A DNA stretch of 64,000 nucleotides from Erigeron canadensis. Taxonomy: Eukaryota; Streptophyta; Magnoliopsida; Asterales; Asteraceae. Each line of letters opens with the position of its first letter. Within the stretch, counting starts at the first letter, position 1. The translations under genes and the position numbers were made by a program. The DNA lies in assembly GCF_010389155.1 (NCBI RefSeq), contig NC_057766.1, forward strand, positions 36,465,516 through 36,529,515, written 5' to 3'. The notes below the pieces were generated by a model. It made no database searches. It saw nothing but the letters and a program-made list of their open reading frames with translations, and had not been told where the DNA came from. This document shows, piece after piece, positions 11,863-25,415 of this stretch.

Positions 11863-14800
11863 ATGGGTTATGTTGTGGAATCAAAACAGGGGAATGGAAA
11901 TGGGGATGGTGGAATAATGAAATCAGGGTTTAGAAGTTTGGTAAGAAGGAAAAGAGTTGATTCTATACATTCTAAGTCTTCAGATTCAGGGCATCATCAA
12001 TTGGCTAAAGAGTTATCTGTGCTTCATCTTATTGCCATAGGTATATTATATGTATGTCCCAGATATGTATGCATACTAAAACTTCAAACACAGAATTTAC
12101 TATTTGCTTGATTTTTTTTTTTTTTTTTTGTAAAAAGTTTTGAACTTTCTTCGTTTTGTTGGTTAAAATCGGATATATCTTGATTTGTTTGACTTAATCA
12201 GCCTCAAATGTCACTATTACTCTTACTGTTACAATTATTATTGTGATTAATGATGTGTTTGGTATTTACTATTTATGGTAATATATAACTTCTGGATAAG
12301 GATGGTGACCTCATCAAGAAAAGATTAAAATTTTGGTCTTTTCTTTGATTCTGATTGTATTCTATGATTATAGCATGGTTTCTTTTCATTAAAAGCAACT
12401 AGAGAATTTTTTTTTTGTTAGTTAGTCTTGAGTGATGATGTCTGGGTTATGGAACATTGATCTGACATTCGGGTTATGGAACGAATCAGGTGTTGGCTCA
12501 ACTATAGGAGCTGGTGTTTACATTCTTGTGGGTACGGTTGCTCGAGAGCATTCTGGTCCTGCTCTGGCCTTTTCTTTCCTAATAGCTGGAATAGCAGCTG
12601 CTCTTTCTGCCTTTTGCTATGCTGAGTTGGCAAGTCGCTGCCCTTCAGCCGGAAGTGCCTATCATTATTCTTACATATGTGTTGGTGAAGGGTAGGTTCG
12701 TTTCTTTGAAGTCTTAATACATTTATACTTTCGACTTTAATTCTTTTTGGATGCTAATGTATACCATTTTTTAGTCTTGCTTGGATAATCGGATGGGCTC
12801 TAATTCTGGAATATACAATTGGTGGATCCGCCGTCGCTCGTGGCATTTCCCCAAATCTGGTGCATGCATCTTACATTATATGTAGCTCATGTGTTTGCCA
12901 ATATTGATGTTGAAAATAATGTGCAAGGAGTCTAATTTCTCCACTTGATTAACATACTGAAACTGAATATTGTTATTTTCTTCAGGCATTGCTTTTTGGA
13001 GGCCCAGATAGTCTTCCAGCTTTTCTGTCTCGACATACTATTCCTGGGCTTGGTATTGTGGTTGACCCGTGTGCAGCCATTTTAGTGTTTATTGTTACCG
13101 GGCTATTATGTGTGGGAATCAAGGAGGTACTCATCAACTCATCATAGTGTTATATTCATTTATTCTTTTTCTTTGAAAGTCATGCTGGAACTGTTTCTAA
13201 ATTTTGATTGTTTTATGGGACAGAGTACTTTTGTACAATCAGTTGTCACAGTTGCAAACATATGTGCCATGATTTTTGTGATTACAGCTGGTGGATATCT
13301 CGCTTTCAAAAGCGGATGGACTGGCTATAAACTTTCTGAAGGGTAATAGGAGTTACCTTTTAACCCTTACGTACTCATCATAGACGTCATTTTCTTTATT
13401 AGTTATTTGTTGTGTGATAGATACTTCCCATTTGGAGTAGATGGGATGCTTGCTGGGGCTTCCACAGTCTTTTTTTCATACATAGGGTTTGATTCAGTTG
13501 CCAGTACGGCAGAAGAAGTAAAGAATCCTCAAAGGGATTTGCCTTTGGGTATTGGAGCTGCACTATCCATTTGCTGCATGTTATACATGTTGGTTTCTGC
13601 TGTCATCGTTGGTCTAGTACCTTATTATGCAATGGATCCCGACACCCCTATCTCTTCCGCATTTGCTAGTAATGGTATCCAATGGGCGGCGTAAGTAATT
13701 CTCTTTCACCTAAATATATTTTGTGTCTTATTTAAAGTTATACTAGTTGTTTAAAAACAAAACTTCAAGTAATGTTAATAATGGTAATAGTTATTTCTAA
13801 AGGCTGAGAAACATTTGAGTATTGTTTTAGAGACATGTCATTAGATTATGTTTTTTCCCCATCGGTTATAGAACAATCTTCTGTTACTTCACAGGTATAT
13901 TGTAACTATTGGAGCTGTAACTGCACTCTGCTCAACATTGATGGGTTCACTTTTGCCTCAGGTGAAGATTTTTCTAAATTATGAATTACTAGTTAAATAT
14001 CTAAACTCTAAACATAGAATTTTATATTCCTCGTCACTCATAACTAATATATTAGGCAATACATTTTTGTTTCCGTACTCACTGAGATTTTCTGTCTTGA
14101 AGCCACGAATCCTGATGGCAATGGCTAGAGATGGTTTGCTCCCATCATTTTTTTCAGAAGTAAATAAACGCACCCAAGTTCCTGTTAAGAGCACAATTCT
14201 GACTGGTGTGATTGCTGCAACCCTGGCATTTGCCATGGATGTCGAGCAGTTGGCAGGGATGGTACGTGGCTTCTTTTTGACGAGACACTTTTATGTCTTC
14301 TGTCATTCCCATAACTAGAAGAAATATTACACAATGAACAACAAACCCAATTGGGTTGGTAAGTGGTGCACACTCAGCTACAATAGTTTTTTCTTTGTAT
14401 TGCAGGTCAGTGTGGGTACGCTTCTTGCATTCACCATGGTTGCAATTTCAGTGCTGATACTTCGGTATGTCCCTCCGGATGAGGTCCCACTTCCATCTTC
14501 ACTTCAAGCAGCAATAGATTCGGTTTCTTTGCGTTATTCTAATACTATTACTACCGAAGAAATTGATGTTGAGATCAGCAAGGGACAAACTGGCGTTTCT
14601 GGGGAGAAAAACAAACTTTTAGGAGAGGCATCAGCCGAATATCCTCTAATTGCTAAAGTAGCAGCTCAAGGTTTGTAGTCCAGCTTCCATAGATTTCGTG
14701 CACATGATCTCCAACTAGAAAATATTAAAGTTCTGTGTTATATGCAGCCATATTTAATGAGAAACATAGAAGAAACATAGCAGGGTGGACTATAATGCTT

Positions 14801-15728
14801 ACTTGTGCTGGAGCACTAATTCTTACATATTCAGCCTCAAATCTTGGTATTCCTAGGTTGGTTGCTTTCCTGTTTCTATGCCATGCGATCTAAATTTGGA
14901 GACTGGTTTCAGTTTGTCATGGTGAAGACATATGATGTTTATTGATTATGTTGCTTGTGTTCCTTTTATGAACAGTTATTTTCGGTTGACACTATGTGGA
15001 ATTGGTGGCGTTCTTCTACTGTTTGGTCTAGGTGTGCTTAGCATTATAGAGCAGGATGATGCGAGACATAACTTTGGGCATGCAGGCGGTAATATTTCTG
15101 TTCTGAATCTTTTTTAAATTTGATCTGATAATTTACCTTGAGTTTTATTCCTGGAAAAGTTGACTTTTAAGGAAAGGTCAAACACTGAGAATTAAGAGAA
15201 AGTATTTGTTATTTTCAGGTTTCATATGCCCGTTTGTTCCTCTCCTACCTATCCTTTCTATCCTCATCAATACTTATTTGCTGCTAAACCTTGGGTGAGT
15301 GTTTTTATCGAGTATCAGGATATATCATCCTACCGAGTCAAGTTTACTTTGTAGTCTGCACGTTTGACTTTTAAAATCAAATACTTGGCTAGGCATGATT
15401 ATCTGATTCATATTATGCAATACCACATAGTTACTTTAAAAACCTGTATTCAAACCATCCATAAGTCTGCTTAGAGAAAAGAACGGGTCAGTATGTTAAT
15501 GAATAATGACAACATAACAAATATCGATCTTCGTTTCATGATGAATTTTGTGTGGAAAACCTTAGGGCGGATACATGGATGCGAGTATCAGTATGGCTGC
15601 TGATAGGAGTGTTTGTATATGTGATCTATGGGCGTCACCACAGCTCACTACAACATGCAGTTTATGTGCCTGCATCTCATGTGGATGAAATTTACCAGAG
15701 CAGTGCGGAATCATTGCCTTCTCAGTAG
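11863..15728 (+). CDS. CAT2: Cationic amino acid transporter, CAT2/CAT4 clade (APC family)
   Basis: Thirteen exons: 11863-12040, 12490-12691, 12775-12859, 12986-13126, 13224-13342, 13421-13690, 13895-13961, 14103-14261, 14406-14670, 14748-14856, 14976-15088, 15219-15294, 15566-15728. They add to 1947 nt, 648 aa, with no internal stop, and all introns are GT-AG. The protein moves basic or other amino acids across a membrane, and characterised CAT2/CAT4 proteins act at the tonoplast. Visible landmarks are [12 protein letters not shown] in the N-terminal tail, [16 protein letters not shown] at residues 62-77, [35 protein letters not shown] and [15 protein letters not shown] long hydrophilic loop (about 432-490) contains EKNKLL, an acidic dileucine signal consistent with vacuolar sorting (inference). 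The ATG is chosen because it opens the tail MGYVVES typical of CAT2. The CAT2 versus CAT4 assignment is tentative; the family assignment is firm. Confidence 0.95.
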
Positions 15729-18522
15729 ACCAGAGTCAGAATATAAGATCAAACTTAGATTGTTTGTTGCGCATTCACATTGGTACCTTGTTCTATACGC
15801 TACTTGTATGATATGTGCCGCAGTTAATGATGAAAAGTCATGCTCATCTGATGTAAATATATGTACGTATATACATAATATCTGTACCTATTATAATTAG
15901 GCTGTGGAATTTCTGGTCGGGAATTCCAGAATGAAATGTATAATCTTGCTTTTCAATGTTTCCGAGATGTCTGTTTATCGAATTATTGATTTTGTTTAAA
16001 TTATCATTGGAAGTTACTAAATGAATTGTATCAATGAAATGTATTATCTTGCCAATCAACATATTATTATTAATTTATTTTTTTTTAATTTTGTATTTGT
16101 AGTGGTTTTTATGGTTGATTTTGTTACAAAAGCGTTGTAACAGAGTAGAAAGGTAAACAAATTACAGTTTTTTGGAAATCCCGTCATTATTTGCATGGCT
16201 TAGTAATTTTTGGTTACGATTTCTTACCATGAAATCAACCAAATAATAAAAATTATTGCCCAAGAAAATCTTTAGGAAAAAATTAAACAGATAGTAGAGA
16301 ACGTATTCTTCAAGAAATTTTTGGTTATAAAAAGATTAGAATCTTGAAAATTAGTTTCAATCATCGGAGAATAATAATAGTAATAGTAATTAATGGATTT
16401 TGGTTCTTTAATGTCGAAGCTGGCCGGAGTTACAATATATGTACTGTATCGTAGCTTGGTCCCGTCTAGTACACCTGTTTACTATGATGTCTTCATCTTA
16501 CGAACTTTGACACAAGATAATGAAGGTTTATTAGGTTCGAAGTAATGATCTTTAATGTAATTTCGGTGGACTTTGTTTCTCTGTTAACATTTTATAATAA
16601 TAAATCTGGGTTAACATTATGTTATATTACCCATTGTAATGTAATGTAGTGTTGATTGCCAATGCTTGCCAAGTATTTATTAATTTATATTACGATTTGT
16701 GGAGTAGTATTGTTTCTAATTAGTGACTTTTGAATTCTGAACTTGGATATTACTCGTATGTTGTCTTTTGAGTTGTACTATGTAGTACAATGTAGCAGTT
16801 TGCCTTGCTTCAAGCTATTCTTTGTGAGCATATGACAAATTGACAATGTAATCCCTACTAATGTCGTTACAAATTCGGATGTTTGTACAATGTATATAGA
16901 TATGTGGAACACACACACTGAACACCAATGATACAAGAGGTTTATATTGCTCACGGTGAAACATTAACTTGAACTGTTAAATTCCACCATGAATTATAGC
17001 TTGCTTAATATATACAAACCGTACAAAAGCCCACAGCATCAAGGAGCAGATCGTTAAAAGATTATGGAAAGTTGAATTGTACATGATGCAAATGATTCGA
17101 CTTCGATTTCTTTAATTTGTACAATCCAGTTGGGCTATTATAACATGTGGATGATTACACCTTTGTTGAAGTTGTATTGGGCTATATAGTATGTAGCTAT
17201 ACTTTCATAAATTTGTTTGTTAGTATTAGCTGGTTCAACATATACGTGGCATGTCACATATTTGAGCTACACATATATGAGCTAATATGATACCCAGTCA
17301 TATTAGTTGTTAAGAACTCTATCTTTTGTAGTTATATATATACTTATATATATAAGTCATCGCGGTAACCTTTACCCAAAACTTACTTGAGAAAAGATGT
17401 CGATAATAGTTGCAAATGTACACGATCATAACTTGCTAATTCCCAGGTAGTCATTGATCACGTTTACTCTAAATATTATTGTTGGATGTAAGTTCATATA
17501 TATTTTGTCTCATGACTCTCATCTATATATATGTTCCTTTACCTTGCTTAGTTTTACTTGCAAAGTCGAAGGGTCAACTCGTTATATTAAGAGAGGACAC
17601 AAAGGCTTGAGTGTACTAAAATAGATTTGTTGGCCACATTGGCCGGAGCTCGTGACATGGAATTGAAACATTAGATGTGTAGTTAACATTTGTTCTTACA
17701 GATTTAACTCAAGCATAAGAAAGTAATACTTTATGCTTTAATACTACACCAACACTTCTTTGTTTATATTTTAGATCTATGGGTGATGTTCATGATCCTG
17801 CAACAAAGGAAGCAAATCTAATACCCGAGCAGGCACCTATGCCGGCCCATACAAGGTTAGTTTTGAAACACCCAGCATGTTTGTAGAAAAGCAGATGGAA
17901 CCCTCGAGTAAACGAAATATAGTGAAAGGAATTGGTAGAAAAACACCATTTTACAAGTGTGAAGCACAAAAGAATTATATAAGAAACACAACGCACCACT
18001 TCAACATACTCCGGCAGAGATAAGCAAAACCAGTATCAAAAGAATCCCAAAACGAAACATCTCCAGATTCATGCTTTCATATTCACAAATTTATACATGT
18101 TGAGAATTAGACCTTTTTAACACGATTTAAGTTTATCACATACAACCTACCTTTTCGTTCCAAGTTTAGTAACATTCAAAAATTTTGCTAGGATGCAACA
18201 TTTTACTTGGAAATGGCTCGTTGGTCATTGCAACATATCGCTTGACACCATACCGTGAAGATAAAACTTGCCTTCCAATTAACAATACCCAAAGAAATCA
18301 CTTTTTTGGGTTCAAAGGGGTTGAAGTTTGACACATGAAAGCTGCAATAACTTGAAATAGACATAACGACAGATGGGTTCTTACAAGGGCTCCAAAGTCC
18401 TATTCCTCAACCCCAAAAATGATTCAAGTAGAAAACAATACAAACGGTTAACTAACGGGAGGATGGGGGTGATAAAGACCTTAACAAGACAATTGAAACT
18501 CAAACATGTTTGCTTGCTGGCT
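15729..18522. other. Intergenic between CAT and RFC3
   Basis: The first 300 bases are the probable 3' untranslated region of CAT, and the last few hundred that of RFC3 on the other strand. In between, 17775-17855 looks like an isolated exon (TTTTAG before, GTTAGT after; it can read MGDVHDPATKEANL) but no partner exons or family are recognisable. Nothing else is supported. Confidence 0.4.
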
Positions 18523-21500
18523 TCAGCCGAACGTTGCTATTATGAAGCTTTTGTAAATGCTCATGAACTTGGCGACAAATGCTGACAATGAAAATCCATA
18601 GAGATATTATCAGCTTTCTTAAAATATGTTGGTGAACAGATGGTCACACATTGTAGATGTAAGTCTGTAACCACCGTATTTAAATGAGGATAGAGCTTAA
18701 AACAAGTGATATAAATGCTAAATATAAAAGGTCAGGTGTTCACATCCTACGTTCTAAAAAATCAACAAATATCCAGATTAACACAAAATGAACATCAACC
18801 ATGGCAATATAGAAACAAGAAACTGTTATGATTTCTGCATGTTGAATGCAGAGTACTTTTTGTTCTTACTATTGATGGTGCATCTTGAAATTGTACAGTT
18901 TATTACCTTATGTCCTTATGTATTGTTTCTTTCTGAAGGTATTGTTAGCACAAACTAATTGTTTGTTGAAAAGGAAACTTAGAAAAACTTAATACTGAGG
19001 AAAGACAAAAGATAGATGCTTGATCGGTGCATAAATCAGACTAATGCAATCATATGGTTAATTGCCATTGCTGTAACATTATACAAAAATTCAAAGAGAG
19101 TGCATTAAAGGTACCTTCAATGTGGAAAATGGCTTTCTGTCCAAGACGCATCCTATGTTCCTGAGAGAACATCAACTCATTAAGAGACAAAAATTGAGAA
19201 ATTTACTCCTGTTCCACTACAATAAAATGTCCATATATAGTTCAAAGAGATCATAAAATAGGCTGAAGTACATTTCATAGTTTAATCACCAATTTAATTC
19301 ATAGTACCACCAATCTGATAACATACATGTCATGATCTTATCTTTCTTTTGGATTTCTAATCGGTATAGGAAAGCTAATATCTCATGGCCTTTATGGGTC
19401 ATAATACTTATCGAACCATTTTATGAATAAAATAATAGCTATTCCAAATAAAACATGTCATGATCTTAGAGGTAACCAAGCAAAAGGGATAGTTTTGGTG
19501 GAAAACAACATGGGCTGAGCTAGTATGCACATCTAAGAAAATTGCACAAGGATCCAGCATGGGCTTTGTGTAATTTCCCTAAGCCCTAGATATAAATATA
19601 AGTAGTATTTTATGTCCAAGCAGCCTCTTCCCATCTCTCCTATCGCATATATCCTTCATTTCAAAACTTTTGCACTTGTTTGTTTTGGCTGGTTAACATT
19701 TTCATTTTGTAGGTCCTTTTTCCTAGAAGTGAATAAATAAGACGCTGATATCCGAAAAAAGGGGAATGGAAAAAGATTACAAATATATGATATTTTGGCT
19801 ATGATTGACAGATATAAAAGTCTTTGAGTGATTCATCATATAATCATAGCAAAAAGTGGTGTAAGAGTAATTGACAAGACATTAGAATGAACTTACATAA
19901 TATGCAGCCCAATGACAAACCTCTAGCTTCACTTCATCATCTAGTTTTTTCAGCAATTCAGAAAGCAACCTCTGAATCAACAAAAAGCTCGGCCTCAATT
20001 ATAGCACATTATTAAGAATTCAAGAAGAGTAATTCTGTGAGAAAAGAATATAACCTTCAATATAACTTCAGGAGGAATACAATTGACAAGTAATTCATAC
20101 AACTTTCCTCGAACCTGGAACAACCTATATCAAAAGATATTCATGACAATAAGTAAACAGATGCATTTAATACCAGCAATAAACCATAATCATGAAGTTA
20201 CGAGATACAACTTTTTGGGGCTCTGCTCTTTCATAATGTCAGATGCTATCTCAGATACATATTCCTCCCAGTCCATTGGGGGAATCACTTGATTATTGGT
20301 AAAAGGGTACCTATGAAAGAAAAACTGATGTAAATATTGCTTTCAATAACAGCATAACAAGTCATGAGATAAATTGCAACATTGATCTTAACTGTTGTAC
20401 ACGACAAGTCTCGAATGACAAAATTGCTCTCCTTAAACTCCGACCTGATTTTTCAGCTATTCGAGCAGCAAATCCAGGAGGGAGTTGTAATCCCTCTTTC
20501 TTGCCAATAAACTCCAGAACTTTAACAATCTGAAACAAGTACACACATGTTAGATAAGCTGCAAATCAAACTGAACCATCAAGCTCTGTTATTTAATTCA
20601 AGCTAAACAGTGATCGACTTGAATGGTTCAATTTAGTAAACTAACAACAGCAGGGACTTATACTTAAAAGAGCTGCAACACTGACCTGGTCTTCTTTTGG
20701 TGCATTTATTCTGACATTGAGACAACGAGAGCGCACTGCTTCAGTTACCTTTGATGAACTGTCACAGCATAGAATCAAACGACATGAGGCGCTGTACTTC
20801 TCCATTGTTCTCCTCAAAGAGTGTTGTGCTTCTCTTGAAAGTTTATCAACCTCATTGAGCACCAATACTGATACACCATACATGAAATGGTAAATAATGT
20901 GGTGATCATAATTCTGACAAGATTATGTTTATCACAAGTGCTTATGATTAACTGTAGGAAAGAAGTTTTGTATAGTTTGCACTAAAAACTCCTAGCGTGC
21001 ATGTCGAAATGGCCTCATTAGAACAACTTTATTAGCCAAGCAGACGAAATCATACCTCCCCAATACCCCGCTTATGCTTGGATTGGGTACATTTGTTATT
21101 GTACTAGTCAGATAAGAGTTAAACGTCACTCTCTATCCCACATAATACACATGTATAGCAGAGAATGATTGAAGTATGAATAAATAATCGCTGCAAGCAA
21201 ACCTTTGAAACCCTTTTTTCCTTTAGCGTCAATTGGTCTATTCTTTGCCATCTCTTTGATAATCTCTTGAACAATGTACCGATCCTGGAACCCCGCGTCA
21301 CTAGGGTTTAACTCCACATGGTGAGTACTCGATAGTGTAGTGAGTTCCAATTCAATAGTCCTACTTCCAGCCTGCAAAAAAAACCAAATCAAAAAACATA
21401 CAATACAATAGATATAAACTTATATTATAATATACACCCTATATACAGGCAGATTAGATTTTAACCCTGGAGGCTAAACCCCATACTTCACAAGATTTAA

Positions 21501-22182
21501 AATTGTATCAAAGTTTTCATACCGAAAAAAGTTAGCAACTTTATGTGTTAATTTGACAATCAAAATTTCTCAACAAAATACCAAATTCAGTACAAAAAAG
21601 AAACTGAACATATTTATCACAAATTAATATTGGATATGAAATATTAAACAATATACAATATAATAATAATAATAATTGATAGATATAAAGATGTACTTAC
21701 ATCAACTTTCCAGTTTTTATTCTCCACTTTAACCTGCAAATTAATCAAATTCAAACATAAAGAAAACAATTTTCCATCATTAAATTAAGGCAATAAACTA
21801 TCCTAAAACTGAAAAACAAAAATTATTAATTTTGAAATAAAAAAAAAAAAAGTAAAAAGAAAACCTTTTCAGCGCTAGCCCCAAACATCTGTCTAAGAAG
21901 GGCCATGATTAGGGTTTTCTTGCCGGAACCAGGTGGGCCATAGAACAATAAATGCGGGCAATCTTGCTCAGTCACCTAATCATCGATATCAATCAACACA
22001 TACATACATATAATAATAATAAGAATGATTATTGTCAAATAAAAAGCCCTAATTTTGTAAAAAAAATAATTGAAAAATGAGTTGATAAAAAAGAGTACCA
22101 ATTTTTTGAGATTGAGAGCAATATCTTGGTGAACGATAACCTTGTCTAGGGTTTTTGGTCTGTACTTGTCTACCCACAGCAT
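18523..22182 (-). CDS. RFC3: Replication factor C subunit 3 (clamp loader AAA+ subunit)
   Basis: Eleven exons on the minus strand: 22099-22182, 21865-21975, 21701-21733, 21203-21371, 20686-20867, 20393-20529, 20212-20310, 20055-20124, 19897-19971, 19115-19160, 18523-18581. They sum to 1065 nt, 354 aa, matching the usual plant length. RFC3 is a small subunit of the pentamer that loads PCNA on DNA during replication and repair in the nucleus. Landmarks: N-terminal MLWVDKYRPKTLDKV, Walker A GPPGSGKKT in exon 2, the degenerate Walker B LVLNEVDKLS of the RFC3 type, the sensor motif VRSRCLNVRI, and the C-terminal collar ending IIATFG. The ATG at 22182 is chosen because it opens the conserved MLWVDKYRPK. 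A codon for Met is not present upstream in frame before it. All introns are GT-AG. Confidence 0.96.
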
Positions 22183-22249
22183 CTTTCTGAGATCAACCAA
22201 AGCGTGTGTTTAGTGTGCGTCTCAGACTGTGGTGAGATTGTGAAGAAGT

Positions 22250-22258
22250 GGCGGGAAA
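22250..22258 (-). promoter_or_regulatory. E2F-type site upstream of RFC3
   Basis: The minus strand reads TTTCCCGCC, the canonical E2F/DP recognition sequence, about 70 bp upstream of the RFC3 start codon. Plant replication genes are commonly controlled by E2F at G1/S. A second G-rich tract (GGGGCGGG at about 22281) lies just beyond. The sequence match is direct; function is inferred from the gene it precedes. Confidence 0.6.
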
Positions 22259-22735
22259 GGATCCGAGGAAAGGATAGAAATGGGGCGGGTTTTGGAGCCA
22301 GTTTTATCTATTAGGCCCTAATAAATGGGCCACTTGCTAAAATACTACTGTATCATATATCATACTTTGGAAGTTTGGATTAAAATTGGGGCGGTCTTGC
22401 TCCAAAATAAAGTAAATTTTATAGAAAAGGATAATCAACCTAACAAAGTAACTAAAATTTCTTGTCACATGTGAGATTTGCAGAGAAAATGAGTGAATCA
22501 GTAGATGTTTTAGATTGATTAACTGGTTGATTTGTTAAGTTAATTTATTATTATTTTAATTTTATTTTCTTCTTGAATTTATTTTTTTAATTATATTAAG
22601 TGTCATTTATTCATTATCATGTTGTTAGGTCTATTATTAAATTAATTTATTATTTTTTGAAACTTAGATGGTTGTAACATATGTAAATATGCAAGTTACA
22701 CAATAATAATTAGTTTAATACTTCAAGAATTCAAT

Positions 22736-23870
22736 ATTTTTTTTTTGTTTCCAAAAAATTTTATTCATTGAAAACTGTAATACAATATTTGAATCTTAAG
22801 TTCATGATGGACATTCCCCATCATTTATATTCATGTCATCTATACAAGCCTACACTAAACAAGAATCTATACTAACCCATCTATCTATCGATATACTATT
22901 CCTATCTTCAAATAAGCAATTCAATACAATAATACCAATTTGACCCAAAGTTACAAAATGATACCTCCACCTGGGCACCTTACTTCTCTTTTGCTATCAC
23001 TTGCATTTCCATATTATGCATTCCTTCCATAACAGCATTTATCTTGCACAATAATCTGCATACACTCATTCTAACTAGTAATTGTGAAAACGTGTTTCAG
23101 CACGTTCCCGGATCGATTAACACGAGATCTAACAATCATAGATGTGCAGAATCCGTCTATGATCGTCTTTAGGGTTAATTAATGATTATCATGATAAACA
23201 CACACGAAGATAATAAGAACAGGAGATAAACACAAAAATACTATCATTAATCATATGATTACAAGATGAATCCGTATGAACAACATCTACAATGATTACG
23301 GATTACAATCATTGAGACGAATCGTGATAGTTTGGGCGGTATCTCGAGGTATAAATCTCTACCTCGAGAACCTAGTGAATGACTTTATGTTGCAACTAAA
23401 TCATCAACCTAAATTCGTGACCTAAGACTTATATTTATAGGTTGTACAAACAGACTGGGCTGTCAAATTCGTACAAACGGGCTGGGCCTTACTAACTTAA
23501 TAGTTCTTACGAACTTAAACTTCGTAAGCATAATTGTACGAATTTCTCAGCCTTTTAGAATTATTGCATCGGACAACAAATTGTGCACTTTATGTGCTCT
23601 AACAGTAATCAGCATCAACTTTGCATTTCCCATCTGGTCTTTAATTCTATATAAGCCTTGCATTCTTTAAACTTCAAGCTAAGTATCGTCCACTTTATTC
23701 CCTCAATAATATGATCTTTGAGTTTTTCCTTTGGCATATCAATATGACTGAATGTCCTGTTGTTTCTTTCCTTCCATACCCAATAGACTACAATAGCCAA
23801 AACAATTCTTTGTACAATATTCCAAACTGTTTTAGGAGATTCATGAATCCAATACTTAGCTTGTAAAGTT
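22736..23870 (-). mobile_element. LINE (non-LTR retrotransposon) 3' remnant, interrupted by a solo LTR
   Basis: Minus-strand coding sequence at 23615-23800 and upstream (to about 23870) reads TVWNIVQRIVLAIVVYWVWK then ERNNRTFSHIDMPKEKLKDH, the typical C-terminal end of plant LINE reverse transcriptase proteins, with stop at 23615. Past the stop, probable 3' untranslated sequence (23077 down to 22747) ends in a poly-A tail, seen as a plus-strand T run at 22737-22746. The element is strongly 5'-truncated and split by the LTR at 23083-23604. No target-site duplication was found. Confidence 0.65.
23083..23604 (-). mobile_element. Solo LTR (Copia type), 522 bp, TSD GTAAT
   Basis: The segment begins TGTGAAAACG and ends CTCTAACA on the plus strand, so the minus strand runs TGTTAG...TTCACA. 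It is flanked by the 5-bp direct repeat GTAAT (23078-23082 and 23605-23609). Minus-strand CCTATAAATATAAG around 23440 is a good TATA box. There is no internal region, so this is a solo LTR left by recombination. It lies inside the LINE remnant, hence is younger than it. Confidence 0.85.
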
Positions 23871-25409
23871 ATTTACTTATAGTTGGATCTTTTCTCGATA
23901 AACAAACTTTACGTGTTAAGATCTTACAGACAAATTAATTTCATATACGTTATGCAGCAAACTACATCTAACAATGCTCTTATATAGAAGATTATTTATA
24001 AAAAATTTACCACCCGACCCTTTCAATCCATTAATATACATGCTTACTATGGTTTGCACCTAATCTTGGTGCAGCCAACAGCACTTCATAATTACTTTTT
24101 GTTTATTTAGTGAAACAGATTTTTTAAGCCTCAAACTACTAACTGGTAATAAAACCCATACTACAACATTCAACTTATACTTCTAATCAATCCCCTTATA
24201 AAATCTCAATTACACTTTTTTCAACCCGCATCTCTCAACTTTGTTGGCATCACCAACTTACAGTACAGCTCAACCCACGCTGCATTTAGTTAATTTTTAG
24301 AAAAAATTTCCACACTTGCAATCGTCAAAAGTGAAAACATATTACTACCCTTCTAATTTGGATTCAAGTATGAAGTATCATATGTCTAGCCTGAAACATT
24401 TGCATAAAGCTTCAAATGCTCTGTCTGTCCCACTTGCTGTACAAAGCCACTAGTTTCCATGTTTTTTAGTCAAATGCACATTAACAACGCAGCAACGCTA
24501 AGCCATTTGATTTAATTTAATATAGCAGCAAATACCCTTAAGACATACTAAATGAACCCAAAACTTGGTTCTATATTACACAGCCTATAACATTCCAGGA
24601 CAAAATTATGTTGGAGTTGCTGAAAACTACAACTGCGGACTCAATTTCATCCTCATTTGAAAGATTCGTGATGCAGTATCAGCTGGTTTATAACTACAAT
24701 ATACCGAAGGCCCTGGCCTCCCACCAAGTTCCTCAGAAGATCAATAAATGCATGACTGTGTAGAATAACGGGAACTCCCAACCATTTAAATCAACGTAAT
24801 AATGAAGTACTTCAAGTTAGTGTGGCAGTCTCAGTGCTTACTTTATAAATGCTGTTTCCAATTAGCGATGAGACAAATTGCAGCTCCTGACATAAAAAAT
24901 AAGAGTTAAAACCAGTTAGCTGCATGGTAGTTATGATATATAATACCTTTTTCATTTCTAATTAAATGAACTACACAGTTTGATTACAAAAGAAGTTATA
25001 ACGTTTCCAATATTTTCAAAATGGGTACATGAAATACACAACCATCGGAAATCTTGTTTTATGTTTGATCTTTGATGTAATTTTCTATTTACATGAGGAG
25101 TTCAACAAGAATGAGAACTAGAGATGAAGGCAACACAAGCCAACTTGTGAGAGCTCATGATTTTGACTTTTCAAAAATCATTTAATACTGAGCTAAGCCA
25201 AGCTTCCTCGTAAACTAACAAATACCAGTACTGATTAGACTCAACAGTTTGGCAAGCCATAATGAGCAGCACATATACAAGCTAACTGAGCCATTCAATT
25301 AAAAAACTTCCTTATCAGCTGATGGTTCATACCTATATCCTTCTCGAACAAGCCATCACCGCCATAGCTTTCATGTCCAAACATATCAAATTGGTTTTCT
25401 ACCCTCATG
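23871..25409. other. Intergenic and probable 3' untranslated region of PNPase
   Basis: No gene recognised. The part next to 25409 is the likely PNPase 3' untranslated region. Minus-strand AAGGATATAG|GTATGA (about 25333) and ATGTCAG|GAGCTG (about 24886) could bound an intron in it, which is inference only. The rest (23.9-24.6 kb) is featureless. Confidence 0.35.
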
Positions 25410-25415
25410 CTATCA

